NCBI GenBank assembly: GCA_004794655.1
Contig: SMMW01000511.1
Location: 1,293,001 to 1,357,000, forward strand
Direction of reading: 5' to 3'
Length of the DNA stretch: 64,000 nucleotides
From: Marisa cornuarietis
Lineage: Eukaryota > Mollusca > Gastropoda > Architaenioglossa > Ampullariidae
A program made the translations under genes and the position numbers. The notes beneath the pieces are model-generated. The model was not told the DNA's origin. It saw nothing but the letters and a program-made list of their open reading frames with translations, and searched no databases. This document shows positions 33,060-44,121 of this stretch, piece by piece; position 1 is the first letter of the stretch, and each line of letters starts with the position of its first letter.

Positions 33060-33703
33060 TATTGTGTGAAGATACTTTGATTACTTTAGGATCTATATGA
33101 TCGACTGTTAGCACAACGCAATAAACGATTCATACAAATTTTACATTTTGTGAAGCACAGCAGGCTTCTGTATTGTATAGGAATGCTATAGCATTTTCTT
33201 CAAAATGATTAGTTTTTAAATAAAATAAAGAATGGATTGTAAAATGTATGATAACATTCCTTCCCTATATCACACATTTTCATCCAGTGTCACACATGTC
33301 TTGTATCCCGCAAAAAAAGGTTTGCTACAAGCCCAACAGACGGCCTTTACTTCATACAGACCCGAAATACTTCTTTGTGTACCCTATGACATCTAGAGAG
33401 AGAGAGAGAGAAAAAACTTCGCCCTTGATATAAAACCAAATTCTTTCATGTCACGTACAGTGTAATGACAGTCATAGATAAATGTGTGTTGATGCACACC
33501 TCTCATTAGACTAATTAGTCTCGCTGAAACAAAGACTGCAGTTCACGGACTGTAGTATAGGGCTAGGGACTGCACAGCAGCTTCTACACCTGTTACATTT
33601 TCTAGACACAGTAATCATTTTGTGACCAGCATAAGAGTAGAGCAAAAGCGAGACATCCAAAATATTGTAAAGTATAGACCAAAATATCACAGGTTAAAAT
33701 ATC

Positions 33704-33960
33704 GGTGACCAGACACTTAATCCCCGACATTTAATCCCCAGACACTTAATCCTCAAAAATGCCCCCAATGTTATAAATGTTGAAGTTAAGTATTATTTTA
33801 ATTGTCAAACTTATTTTGATGTTATCATGAAAATAATTATTTGAATTAAATTTTTCATTTACTTCATAATTAGGCCTAAATTTTTCATTTACTTCATAAT
33901 TTCTTGAGTTGAAATTTTATTTTGAGGATTAAGCTACTGGGGATTAAGTGTCTGGGATTC
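33704..33960. mobile_element. foldback element with CTTAATCCCC repeats, short copy
   Basis: The left arm carries GACACTTAATCCCC-type units and the right arm their reverse complement (GGGGATTAAGTGTC). The interior TTGAAGTTAAGTATTATTTT is shared with the longer copy at 42605-43112. A 24-bp internal direct repeat (TTTTTCATTTACTTCATAAT) sits at about 33845-33900. Confidence 0.75.
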
Positions 33961-35152
33961 AAAATATCAGATCATATTGATCGCTCGAGTAAAGAGGTTT
34001 TGTTTGGGGTTTGAACGCTCGTATCATTAGCAGGAGGTTGCAGGTTTCGAGGCTTAGTTAATTAAGAAAGTGGCTGAAAAACTTCAGCAGTCCATCCACC
34101 AAAGATCTTTGAGGAAATGTTAGAGGCGGCGGTAGGAGTGAACTGGGGCTTGGCATTCTACAATCCCTAGACACGGTGAACGATTTCTGTAAAGACTAGA
34201 GACACTACACACAAACAGATCTTATTTCTAACGAGGGGAGGAAAAACTGACGATAGGCTTCCTTGCTCCTTTGACCCATGAACAGGTTAAAGAGTTGAGC
34301 TACACTACCCGATACAATAACATGTATCACATCTACTTGTCTCGCGTCAGGAGGAGCCATCGTAACTTTTATGGTCCTCGAGTTACAGACATTACTTCTC
34401 CTGTACTACAATACAGTTATTCATCTTCACTTCATGGTATCGTAATAGCACTCTATTTCCCCGGCAGCCTGTTTACAGCTCTTGGGTTGACCTGCATGTA
34501 ACAATATCCGTGTGGGAACTGAACCTAGTTAGGGGTACCATAAACACCCAGCGTGCTACCCAGCCCTTCCTCTTCGGGACCTAGAGCAGACTATTTAAAG
34601 AATAGATCATAATAATCTGTATGTCGGACAATGGACAATAAAACATAATCAAATAAAAATAAGCAATAAACTGTTCGGAATTATAATTGAGTGTACACAT
34701 TCTTTCCTACTTTTTTCTTATTCTGCGCGTGCATATGTATACATTATGCAAGTGTTTACAAGCGCGATATCGTTGGTGAGTTGTGATGGAGAGAAGCGAG
34801 TGATATAGTTTGGGACAGTGACCAAGTCGGATACTTTGCTAATCATCTGTCGGTGAAGTGCTTTATTTAAGGACTATTGGAAATCACAACAACTTGTTTG
34901 GGTATTCCCGAAGAAAGAGACAATTTATTTCTCTGCAAGGTATATAACGAGAGAATGTTTGATTTTAAACATTTGTTTGTATTTAGTGCAGATCGTGCGC
35001 TTGCCACAACAACATGGTCTATTTTCTCACTGACATATTTCGAAGGGATTAGGCGGCTGGTATCGTGAAGAGAGAATCGAGGAAAATCACAAGGCAATAA
35101 AAGCTACACTGGGGATTGCAAACTTCGGTTGTACCAGACTTCTGTGTCCAAA
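33961..35152. other. upstream region of the Shisa-like gene
   Basis: No exon is supported. The sequence before the start codon at 35153 should contain the promoter. I see no convincing TATA box in a fixed position. Confidence 0.4.
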
Positions 35153-37133
35153 ATGACTTTCGACAATTTCCTGAAATTAAGGATTTCGCTATGCTGTGTA
35201 CTTCTTTATGACCGATCATACATCACAGGTGCGTATGCATGCGTGTGTATATATATATATATAAACATGCTTATTTCTTTTCATCGCTCAAATTGAGGAC
35301 AAATTGTAATTTATTTATGAACGCCCTTTTTGTCTGGACTTGAGTTCACAATCTGCTGAATGCACACAAATGTGTAAACTCGCCACCCAATGACATCGGT
35401 TCTCTTTATGACTTACAGATATCAACTTTTAAATCTGTGATTTTGGACTATGAAAAAAGCAGCACATGGCTGAATGAACAATACTGAACATCCATTGTCC
35501 TTTCGCTTCACAAGATGATCAAATCCTTTCATACACTTCTATTGTACTCTTTGGTAAAGCGTCATAATCTAAGGACATGCGCTATCAAATACTCAATATA
35601 ATGATGATGATGATGATCTCGCAGCCTCTGGTTCTGACGGCGCGGGGAACAGTGGGAATCGCACCGACTGTGGTATTGTTTGTATAAATGGCTGCTGCGC
35701 TAACGGGGGGTGCTGCGAAGTCCAGTCCAGGCGAGCATATAATATATATTTATAGACTGATGTATTGATAGTCTTGCATCTGTGAGGTGAAACTTGTATA
35801 AAATGATTTGCACATGAAGCCGTCACAAGTAAAGAATTTTAGTGCGAGCACTAAATAATGAGTTCACAGTAAGCATCTTTGGCTATACTACTGCTACTAC
35901 TAATAATAATAACAACAAACAACGAGTGATTTATATAATGCACTCGCTTACGAAGGAGCATGCTCTCAGCCCTTAAGACAAGTAGGAGACATGGACAGAA
36001 TACGAAGGACGGAAGGAGAAACAACTATGCAGACAAGTAATAAAAAACAAACAGAGAAGACACAGAGAGGGATCAGGGGACGAACAACAAGGATGAAGAG
36101 TGTCATAAATCTGCAGAGAAAGACGAGCAGGAGGACTAGTTAATTGACTATAATCACAACTATTGACAGCTATGTTGATCGGTGTAAAGAGTAATGCTCA
36201 TGGAACAGTGTTTTTGGTGAAATTACAGGTTTAAAGGACCTTGGGGTGTAAATCTGTATTTGTTCAGAAATCTCATAATGGAAGTTGATATTTATGCATA
36301 TAAATGTGTGGACAATATATGTACATGCAGATACCATGTAATGATTTAACATTGAATAGCAGTGTGGTATTTTAATAACCTGTACTTTTTTATTTTCAGC
36401 ACGACTATTCAGGTGGTTTCCATGGTGGGGTCCTTTGTAATTCTGGTGTCTGTCATTCTTTTTTGCTATCTGCGTTATCGGTGTTATTGCAAGGATCTGC
36501 ACAACATTGTGGCCAGTCGACAACAAGGTGCCTAAAATATTAATTACATAGTTTATAGTGTGCAATTATTATGCGGTGTCGTCTAAGAGTACTGTTGAAA
36601 GATGTCTACATTTGCAAGTACCATTACAGAAACGTGACATAATTATGGCCTAGGTGCATACATAACTTACATTGTTTTCTATTGATATGAAAAAGAACAG
36701 CACTTAGTGCAGCAAATATAAATTAAAACAAAACTTACCATCTTCGTCATCATTATAATCACAGTTACGATCATCATCGATTATCATTTTATTTTCAGGT
36801 CGATCCAGACCAGGACATTCACATTACCTCAGAGGCGGAAGCAGGCCGATATCTGTGTCCACGGTTCAAGTCCAGTCCCGTGATAACTTCGGGGCAAGTT
36901 TGGAATCCTTTTCTAGCAGAGACCCTCATAATCTGTTTCACATCATTCTCCGCAGTGAAGCACAACCACCACCTTATACTGAAAACGACCCTCTTGCATT
37001 TCCCTCATCTGACAGAGTATCAGCAGCGGGCCTGTGCGCACGTGCTTCTTGTATGGACCTGCCGCCAGCATACTCTGACATTGTTAGAGAAAATGAGGCT
37101 GGGGGAGAGACTTCTGGGCAACAACGAGAATAA
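35153..37133 (+). CDS. Shisa/WBP1-like single-pass membrane protein with PPxY motifs
   Basis: Four exons join in phase: 35153-35228, 35625-35730, 36400-36527, 36799-37133 (214 aa). Exon 1 gives a short signal peptide with a SLCCVLLY core. The small ectodomain has exactly six cysteines in the order C-X3-C-X3-CC-X4-CC (Cys41, 45, 49, 50, 55, 56). A transmembrane helix (about 64-86) is followed by a Cys/Arg-rich juxtamembrane stretch. The cytoplasmic tail has PPPY (160-163) and PPAY (192-195), which in this superfamily bind WW domains of NEDD4-type ubiquitin ligases. Six-Cys ectodomain, one TM and PY motifs define the Shisa-like (STMC6) adaptors; which subfamily is unclear. Exon 2 must use a GC donor (CCAG|GCGAGC) to stay in phase. 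An alternative is that exon 2 is not used and another exon remains unseen, but the cysteine pattern argues against this. Confidence 0.78.
35902..36160 (-). mobile_element. LINE 3' end fragment
   Basis: AATAATAATAACAACAAACA, then TTTATATAATGCACTCGC and GGAGCATGCTCTCAGCCCTTAAG, followed by a body shared with the 41-kb copy (AGACATGGACAGAATACGAAGGA, AGAGTGTCATAAATCTGCAGAG). In reverse complement this is the family 3' tail. Intron of the Shisa-like gene. Confidence 0.6.
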
Positions 37134-37462
37134 CGGTCAAAACGTTTAGAAATATGAACGCAGTATGCACAATAACAACAACAAAATGCGATTGATCTGG
37201 ACATGGAATGAATATCTGGAGCTTGAAATTCTGAAGAGAAGAGAAATAATAAAAAATAGACCTGAGTGAGTGAGAAAACAAGATAATCTTCAGAACATAA
37301 CTGAAGAAGTTTGTATTTCTCAAGTGTTGAAACCTCAAATGGATCCCAGGAAATTTTTATGTTTTGTTAATAGTTTTATAAATTTAGGTGAAAAGTTTAA
37401 TAAGAGAAAAAAAACCTGATATACGTTTAAAGAATTTCCAGTTTTAACTTGTATTCGAGTCC

Positions 37463-37468
37463 AATAAA
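37463..37468 (+). terminator. polyadenylation signal candidate
   Basis: AATAAA 330 bp after the Shisa-like stop. A second AATAAA lies near 37966. Either could end the transcript. Confidence 0.45.
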
Positions 37469-38289
37469 GCCTGACAGACATGCATGGAAAGTGCATGCAA
37501 GGCCAGATTCAGCTGCAAGTCATCAGGAGGACTACAACCAGATCAAGATACTCTACACAAGGCAGCGACATCACGGTGAAACTCCACCAAACTGTACGAC
37601 TACAATTATTTTACACTTACTACACGCGTGACTGAACATTTACAAATCAGGTGCAAAGAGCAGAGAACAAATATTTCTGATCGAGCACGAACCTAAAACT
37701 TGCTGAGCGACAGTCAACGTGTAGCCCGAGATTAACAGATGAAATCTGGTCTAGTCTGATTATTTTTAATGATCATACACATTTATGTTTCCTTATTTAA
37801 GTAAAGGTGGCCACAGTTGGGAGTGTGAGATCCAGGTGGAAATATGTGATACACGTGGGCAAGTGGATGTGTGTGGATAAGTTTTTAATGGGAGATCGAC
37901 AAATGAATTTTACCAGCAACATACCATTACGGTATTTTCTTGTACACACTTTATTTTTTTATATTAAATAAACTTTTAAAAAATAATTTTCTTTATTTGT
38001 AAACTGGCTGTACATGTGAGCTTTTATCATCATCATGAAGACACTTTTACTGAGCGCCGTACTCAATCCAACGCCAGGTTCACTTTACAACGGAAATAAA
38101 TTTAAAACTGGGTAAAAGTAAATAATTATAAAATATAAAATCCTGATATATACATTGGTATTGCCGATCTCTCCCAAACACGTATTCACTCTCTTTCTTT
38201 TGTCTTATGTTTTAAAATAAAAGGTACACGAAACAAGCTACAGTTTCACGGGGTATTTTATGTGTTCTTAAAAGATGTTTAAGATACGT

Positions 38290-38960
38290 AGATATACTGA
38301 ACTTCTCGTCCCCCACATTCAGCTAGACAACTCCGCTCTTCGTCTGATGACCATATGTTATCCCTGTCACCAGAACATCCACATTTTGTGGTCACCAAAT
38401 TGATAGTTACTGTGCTGTCAAACAGTGAAACTCACTCCCCCTTCCATATCCACCTACCCACCATCAAGTCCTTTAATTAAACATGCACTAAAAACACATC
38501 TGCTCCATGAGTATCACTCCTAACATCAATCCACGTGTCCCTTTTCTAACCCTTTCATTTTTTTTGTCTATTGACTAGTCCGGCTACTCGTCTTCCTCTG
38601 CAGATGTCCTAGACTCAATTCTCATCTCGGGCACACTTTTTTTTCTCTTCCTGTGGCATCTGCTTACAGGGCTGGTTGCCTTCCTTGCTGTGATACAGCC
38701 TTAAAGTTGATGGCTCGCCGTAAAACACCAATACCCCTGCTTTCGTCTGCAGATATTTGCAGTTCTCAATCCTTATTGTTTCATTATTCCTCTTTGCATG
38801 CTGTATGTTTGTGTTTTATTACTTGTCTGCACGGTTGTTTCTCCTTCTTTTTTCTGTTATCAATAACTCGTTCTCGTCTCAAGCGCTGAGAGGATGCTCG
38901 ATCTCTGTGAGCACGATCATGCGCTCTATAAATCACACGTTTATTATTATGATTGTATTT
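38290..38960 (+). mobile_element. decayed LINE 3' end in plus orientation
   Basis: 38310-38530 is the reverse complement of the ORF C-terminal region seen at 41370-41570 (SPFHIHLPTIKSF, the counterpart of LPFHIHQLFTSESF). 38888-38955 has the tail in coding orientation: GCTGAGAGGATGCTC, GCGCTCTATAAAT and TTATTATTATG. The middle (38580-38700) resembles part of the SINE body (ATTCTCATCTCGGG, CTTACAGGGCTGG), so a SINE piece may be nested. Confidence 0.55.
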
Positions 38961-39038
38961 AGAAGAACCAGGCCATCAGCATATGAGTGACCTCCGTTTG
39001 TTTCTCTCTTGCCTCTCTCCCAAGTGTCTTCCCCCCCC

Positions 39039-39070
<32 letters not shown>

Positions 39071-40423
39071 TTCATGTCTTTCATTGTTTGAAGCAAACTC
39101 CTTTAGCATAAATAAAAGTGCGAGCGAACAGAGAGGCTGGACATTCGTATTAAAGGTATCCCATACAACATACATTCAACACAATAACCGATGAAACTGT
39201 CGAATTTATGAGCAGCTTAACCGTCTTTCTTAGTACAGAGCTTTGTCTCCGTGCAGACAAGAAATGGCGAACAAGATGTATCGTGCACTCTGTTCCCGTC
39301 TTCTCCAAACAACATCAATGACACTAGCTATAAAAATATGCAAACAAATTGCAATAAGATTAATCGTATTTGTAAGCGTGACGCTTTTTTTAAAGGGGTG
39401 ACAATTCTACAGTTGATATAGGGCAACAGTTTATTTATTTTTTGTCGGGTTACCTCGCTCGCTGGAAGATGTAACCTGGAGTCGAATCCAGCTAATTCTA
39501 ATTCAGCAGCAGAATTTTCTGTTGTTGTTGTTTCCCTGTTACGCTCTTCAGTATTTTCTCATTGCTCCTCCTTTGTATTTTGTTTTCTCCAAAGTGGACT
39601 ATAAAAAAAAAACTGCTAACGTGCCTACGCCGGACACTGACCATCGTGTGACTGAGCAGACGACACTACAGCGGGGCGCTCGCTGTCGGCAGCACTCACG
39701 TGACCCTACTGTCTCGCTGCGTCAACACGAGGCTCTCGCGGGTAGCCGTAGCGACGTTGATGTCACATGACCAAAGTCCGCCTTTGCACGGGGTCTCTGT
39801 GTTGTATGCCGACGAAAGAAGAAAAGGAAGACTAACAAAGGTATACATTATAGCCATGGCACGTATGAAAAGCTGTTAATTCGCACTATCTCGATCAACT
39901 GTCAAGTGGACTAACGCCAGCAAGTGTGTCAGGTAGGTGAAAGAACTGAGAAGGTTAGTAACAGTGAAGTACATCGATCCCCTCCTGTTGTTCGATAAAG
40001 CTCGAGTTGTTCACAAATAATCCAGGGTAGCACGGCACCCGGTTGTCAAAACATCCATCCAGAAGAACAGCACTCACGTGTTTGAATGATTTAATTTCTA
40101 CAAATCATTAACTTGATGTGTAGTATTTCTCTTTTATGTATGCGCATGTTTAAGCAATTTCTGCACGCTGTTCTACGTTCTCTTACATGTATCTTAATTA
40201 ACATCCACGATTTCTTATATTGTCTTTAGCAATTTTAATCCTAACAACATCTATTTATTGTCAAAAATTTTAAGGAAACACTGTTTAATACAGTCACATT
40301 AAATGAAAAAAACAATATATTAGAGACTAAATTTATTAAATTAGTTAACTAATGCATATTAAGAGGATTTCATGAAATATTTCTGAACCATAACAGCAAG
40401 TGCATATTGTTCTTCTGCAGAAA

Positions 40424-43400
40424 ATGAAGATCACACCAGTCAGAGACACAATGTCTGCCAAAACAACAACATTGCCACGAATCACCCCTATGGCAACTCC
40501 CACGCCTCGGTCATTTTCTGCTGATAGGGAAATGTATGGACCTTACCCTCCACCTGAACTTACATCTATCTGGGATCATATGAAGATTCCACAAAGAATA
40601 AATCCATTGGCACCACCACCACCAAAACACCGCATTAATGCCAGCTGGGAAACAGGTGATCAACACTGGCATAATGACAAAAGGCGTATAATTATGCAGC
40701 AGCGGGAACACAGCAGGTTTCATTCTGCTTGGTCAAAGGCTTTTTATGGGTCACCAGCAGATCAAGAAGCATACAGGTGGGTAAATCTATAATCTTTGTT
40801 AAGCTTAAAATTTATTGAATAGCTCTTTTTTGGTGCTTAGTCAAACAAGAATAGTAAAAAAAACTTTATATGTAATTGTGCAATAATCCTGGCCAGAGTT
40901 AATTGCATTAGTCAAGTTTGCCTGTGTGGGTATATGTGCATGCATTTACATTAGCTTGTGCAGTAATGACGATCATAGTGCTGATGATTCAATATTTTTG
41001 ATTTTCATAATCATATTATTCATAACATCACATTGGTCACATAAAACAAAGAAGCAACCTCTCAGTATGTTAAATAATAATAATAAATGCATGATTTGTA
41101 TAGTGCATACTCATCCCCATAAGGAGCATGCTCATAGCATTTGAGACAAGAACAAGACATGGACAACATATGAAGGAACGGAAGGATGAACAACAGAACT
41201 GATGACTAATTAAAAGACAAATATAAAAGTATAGAAAATATAGCAATGAGGAATCAGGTAACAAGAACTAAGAGTGTTGTAATTCAGCAGAGGAAGACGA
41301 GTAGGAAAATAGCAATAAACGGAAAAGTCTGGAAGAGATGGGCGGGGATTGAAAAAGAAGTAGCCTTGTGTGGACTGTCGGAGTAATGCTCAAGGAAGAG
41401 GTATGTCTTCAGTGCACATTTAAAAGATTCACTGGTGAATAGTTGGTGGATATGGAAGGGGAGAGAGTTCCATTGTTTTCCTGCACAGTAACAAAATCCT
41501 GTGACCATATTTTGTTGTTCTGGTGACAGGAATAGCGAGGAAACGGTCATCAGATGAAGAGCATAGTTGTCAGGGTGGGATATAGGGGAAGAGAAGTTCA
41601 GAGAAATGGTCAGGCCAGGAACCTGCAAAGAAATTAAAACACAACATTGACAGTTTATAGGGATGTGAGAACAGATGGGTAACCAGTGCAGAAAATGAAG
41701 GAAAGGAGTGACATGGTACCGTATAAATAATGTACTCCCAACAGTTGTGTTTAGACTCCTATGCTGAGCAATGCTTTTGCATTTAGTAACAATTCAGTTA
41801 CATTTAACTGCCACAACAATGCTTTGTTATATATAATTACAGATACAACATATTTTGTACATGTCGGTTACCATGTTTACTTCAGTGCATGGACAGACTC
41901 ATAGTGGGAGGATATTAAATCCTAATGTGACAAAGACATTTGATAAAATTATTTAGAAGATATTCTAATAGATAAAAGAACAAGAGACTTTCACATTTTA
42001 AATCTTCATTTTTTTATCAAATTTTTGAAAGAAACTAAGAAAGATTAGGACTAGCTTATAAAGAATTTTTTTTAAACTCTTTAATTGGCAGGTTCAGGCA
42101 TCCATTGGATTACCCAATCAAAATTACTTTTTTAACTCAATCTTTTAATACACGACTTAAGTAAATGTTATGCTTCTTTGATTTTAGTCATCCAGAAATC
42201 ATCCAGCGTACAGTACAGTTCACACAAAAGTATAGATGCGCTGCCAATTTAGAAAGAAAGTGCAGCTACAACCACTCCTAAGTTAGGCTTTAAGCTAAGT
42301 TCACTAATCAATAGAAAATAGGTATTGCAAGTTTTTTTGTCCGTCATACAGTCCTTCATACAGTTGAGTAAACAAATGTCATTTCGTTTGTAACTGGTAT
42401 TGTTGACCTGCAAGGATTTCCGGCTCTGCAAAAGTGTTAAAGAAGTGTTTGGATTTTTTTTTTTTTACATGTGTGTGTCTGTTGGGGGATAGGTTGGTGG
42501 ATGGGTGGGCTAATGGATACACAAAAATAGTATTGATGTGTGTCAAAAAGACACACAATGCCCAGTCATTGTACAAGTTTTGTAGAAATTTCTAGGGAAA
42601 ACAGGGTGACCGGATACTTAATCCCCGACACTTAATCCCCTAGACATTTAATCCCCAGACACTTAATCCTCAAAAATGCCCCCAAATTGCGACACAACAC
42701 TCAAAACTGCTATTTTGTGAACTTGAACTATTATAACCGTAAGAGAAATGTGTCGCATGGTAACTCTAATGAGACATAACAATCGCCCCAATTAGGGTAC
42801 CTCCGATCATTAGCTTACCTGTCATATTGATTAACAACACTTTTCATATCATATTGTTGAAGAACATTGACTTTAATAGCTCACATGAACTTTAACTAAT
42901 GTTATTGATGTTGAAGTTAAGTATTATTTTAATTGTCAAACTTATTTTGATGTTTACATGAAAATAATTATTTGAATTTGAATTAAATTTTTCATTCACT
43001 TCATAATTTTTTTAGCTGAAATTTCATTTTGAGGATTAAGTGTCTGGGGATTAAATGTCTAGGGGATTAAGTGTCGGGGATTAAGTGTCTGGGGATTCAG
43101 TGTCTGGGATTCGGAAAACAGTAGCCTGTGCATGCACATACACCAATCATCAAAAAAATCACAGTGCCTGCAGTAAAATAATAAATATTGATAAATATTT
43201 CTGTTCTATGTGTCATCACAGGAGACATTTTCGTGAGGTGCTGAAACAGCAAATGTCAGATCAAGATGCACTAAAAAGACAACAACTGAAGGACAAAGTA
43301 AGAGAAAGTGAGGCAGCAGTAGAACATGATCGTCAGTGCCTTGTACAAGACTATGAAGCATTTTCCAAGAAACACGACTACCTCAAGCAGTATCGTGATG

Positions 43401-44121
43401 AAAACAAGAGGGTATGTTGCACTCAACTTTTCCAATAGTACACCAATTTTACCCAATTATATAATAAATTATAACTAAAAAAGAATATTTAGTATTAAAA
43501 AAAAACAGAAACATCTTTAGGCATCAGCATGTTATAACTCAGCTGTATAAACAATTCCACGTGAATTCCAAGTTAACGTCCCTTTCAAGATTTTCTGCAT
43601 TCCATTTTGATTGAAAAAGTTCATATAAAGTTTAAAAATACAGATGGTACAAATAAACTTGTTTTTGTCATTGTCTTCTTGCATGCAGTGATGTGCACCC
43701 AATTTGACAAATATTATATGCAGATAGGGAATAGATCAGTTAAACTGCTTTCATTTAAGGTTGGCTTTAGTCTTATATTGGAGAGTAACCTGCAAGTGTT
43801 TTATCCTGTGCCTTTTATCGTGCTTTTTTGTGTTTTTTTGGGGGGGAGGGGATTTGATGTTTAATTAAAGGTTTTTAATTTAGGTTTTTTCCCACTCCTT
43901 CTCCTTAATTATTTTTAGAATTGTCACTTTCCCATTAGTTCCTGGTTGCTTAATAAATTCAATTAAGCAGTAACCTTATGCTTTATTTGATTTCTTTACC
44001 TTGTTAACAGTTTATGGAAAGTCAGTGGCAGCAAAGAAGAATAGAACGAATGCTGGAAAACCATTATGACCGTGAGGTCCTGCGCTATAACCCTATCAAC
44101 TGGAGTGGAACTCTCAAGTAG
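40424..44121 (+). CDS. uncharacterised 217-aa basic protein
   Basis: Three coding exons: 40424-40776, 43222-43411, 44011-44121, all phases agreeing. The start chosen is the first ATG after the acceptor at 40420 (CTTCTGCAG); ATG at 40451 is a possible alternative. The N-terminal third is Pro-rich with a YGPYPPPELTSIWDHM segment. Residues 70-118 are rich in Trp, His and Arg. The middle (about 119-180) is a charged helix or coiled coil. The C-terminus ends YNPINWSGTLK. There is no signal peptide or membrane segment. I do not recognise the family. Short basic proteins with Pro/Trp motifs and a C-terminal helix are common among axonemal microtubule inner proteins, so a ciliary role is a guess. AATAAA at 44343-44348 is a likely polyadenylation signal. 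It is tail to tail with TMEM43. Intron 1 holds a LINE end and a foldback element. Confidence 0.8.
41073..41640 (-). mobile_element. LINE 3' end (RT ORF C-terminus plus tail), best copy
   Basis: On the minus strand a 114-codon open frame contains QWNSLPFHIHQLFTSESF followed by KCALKTYLFLEHY, the typical C-terminal end of CR1/L2-like LINE ORF2 proteins. The 3' UTR then runs to GCTATGAGCATGCTCC, TGCACTATACAAATCATG and (ATT)n at the plus-strand left edge. This copy defines the orientation of the shorter family members. It lies in intron 1 of the 217-aa gene, antisense. Confidence 0.75.
42605..43112. mobile_element. foldback element with CTTAATCCCC repeats, long copy
   Basis: Left arm 42605-42680 has four CTTAATCCCC-type units; right arm 43030-43112 has their reverse complements, ending GTGTCTGGGATTC as in the 33.7-kb copy. 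The 350-bp interior is AT-rich and non-coding. This copy has an extra internal block (about 42690-42900) absent from the short copy. Confidence 0.8.

Larger units (their letters stand above)
37134..40423. other. intergenic region between the Shisa-like and the 217-aa gene
   Basis: Holds the 3' UTR of the left gene, a LINE copy (38290-38960) and CT/CA tracts (39032-39070). Before the next gene, CAG|GTAGGTG at 39930-39936 is a good donor and could end a noncoding first exon that splices to the acceptor at 40420. Confidence 0.45.
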
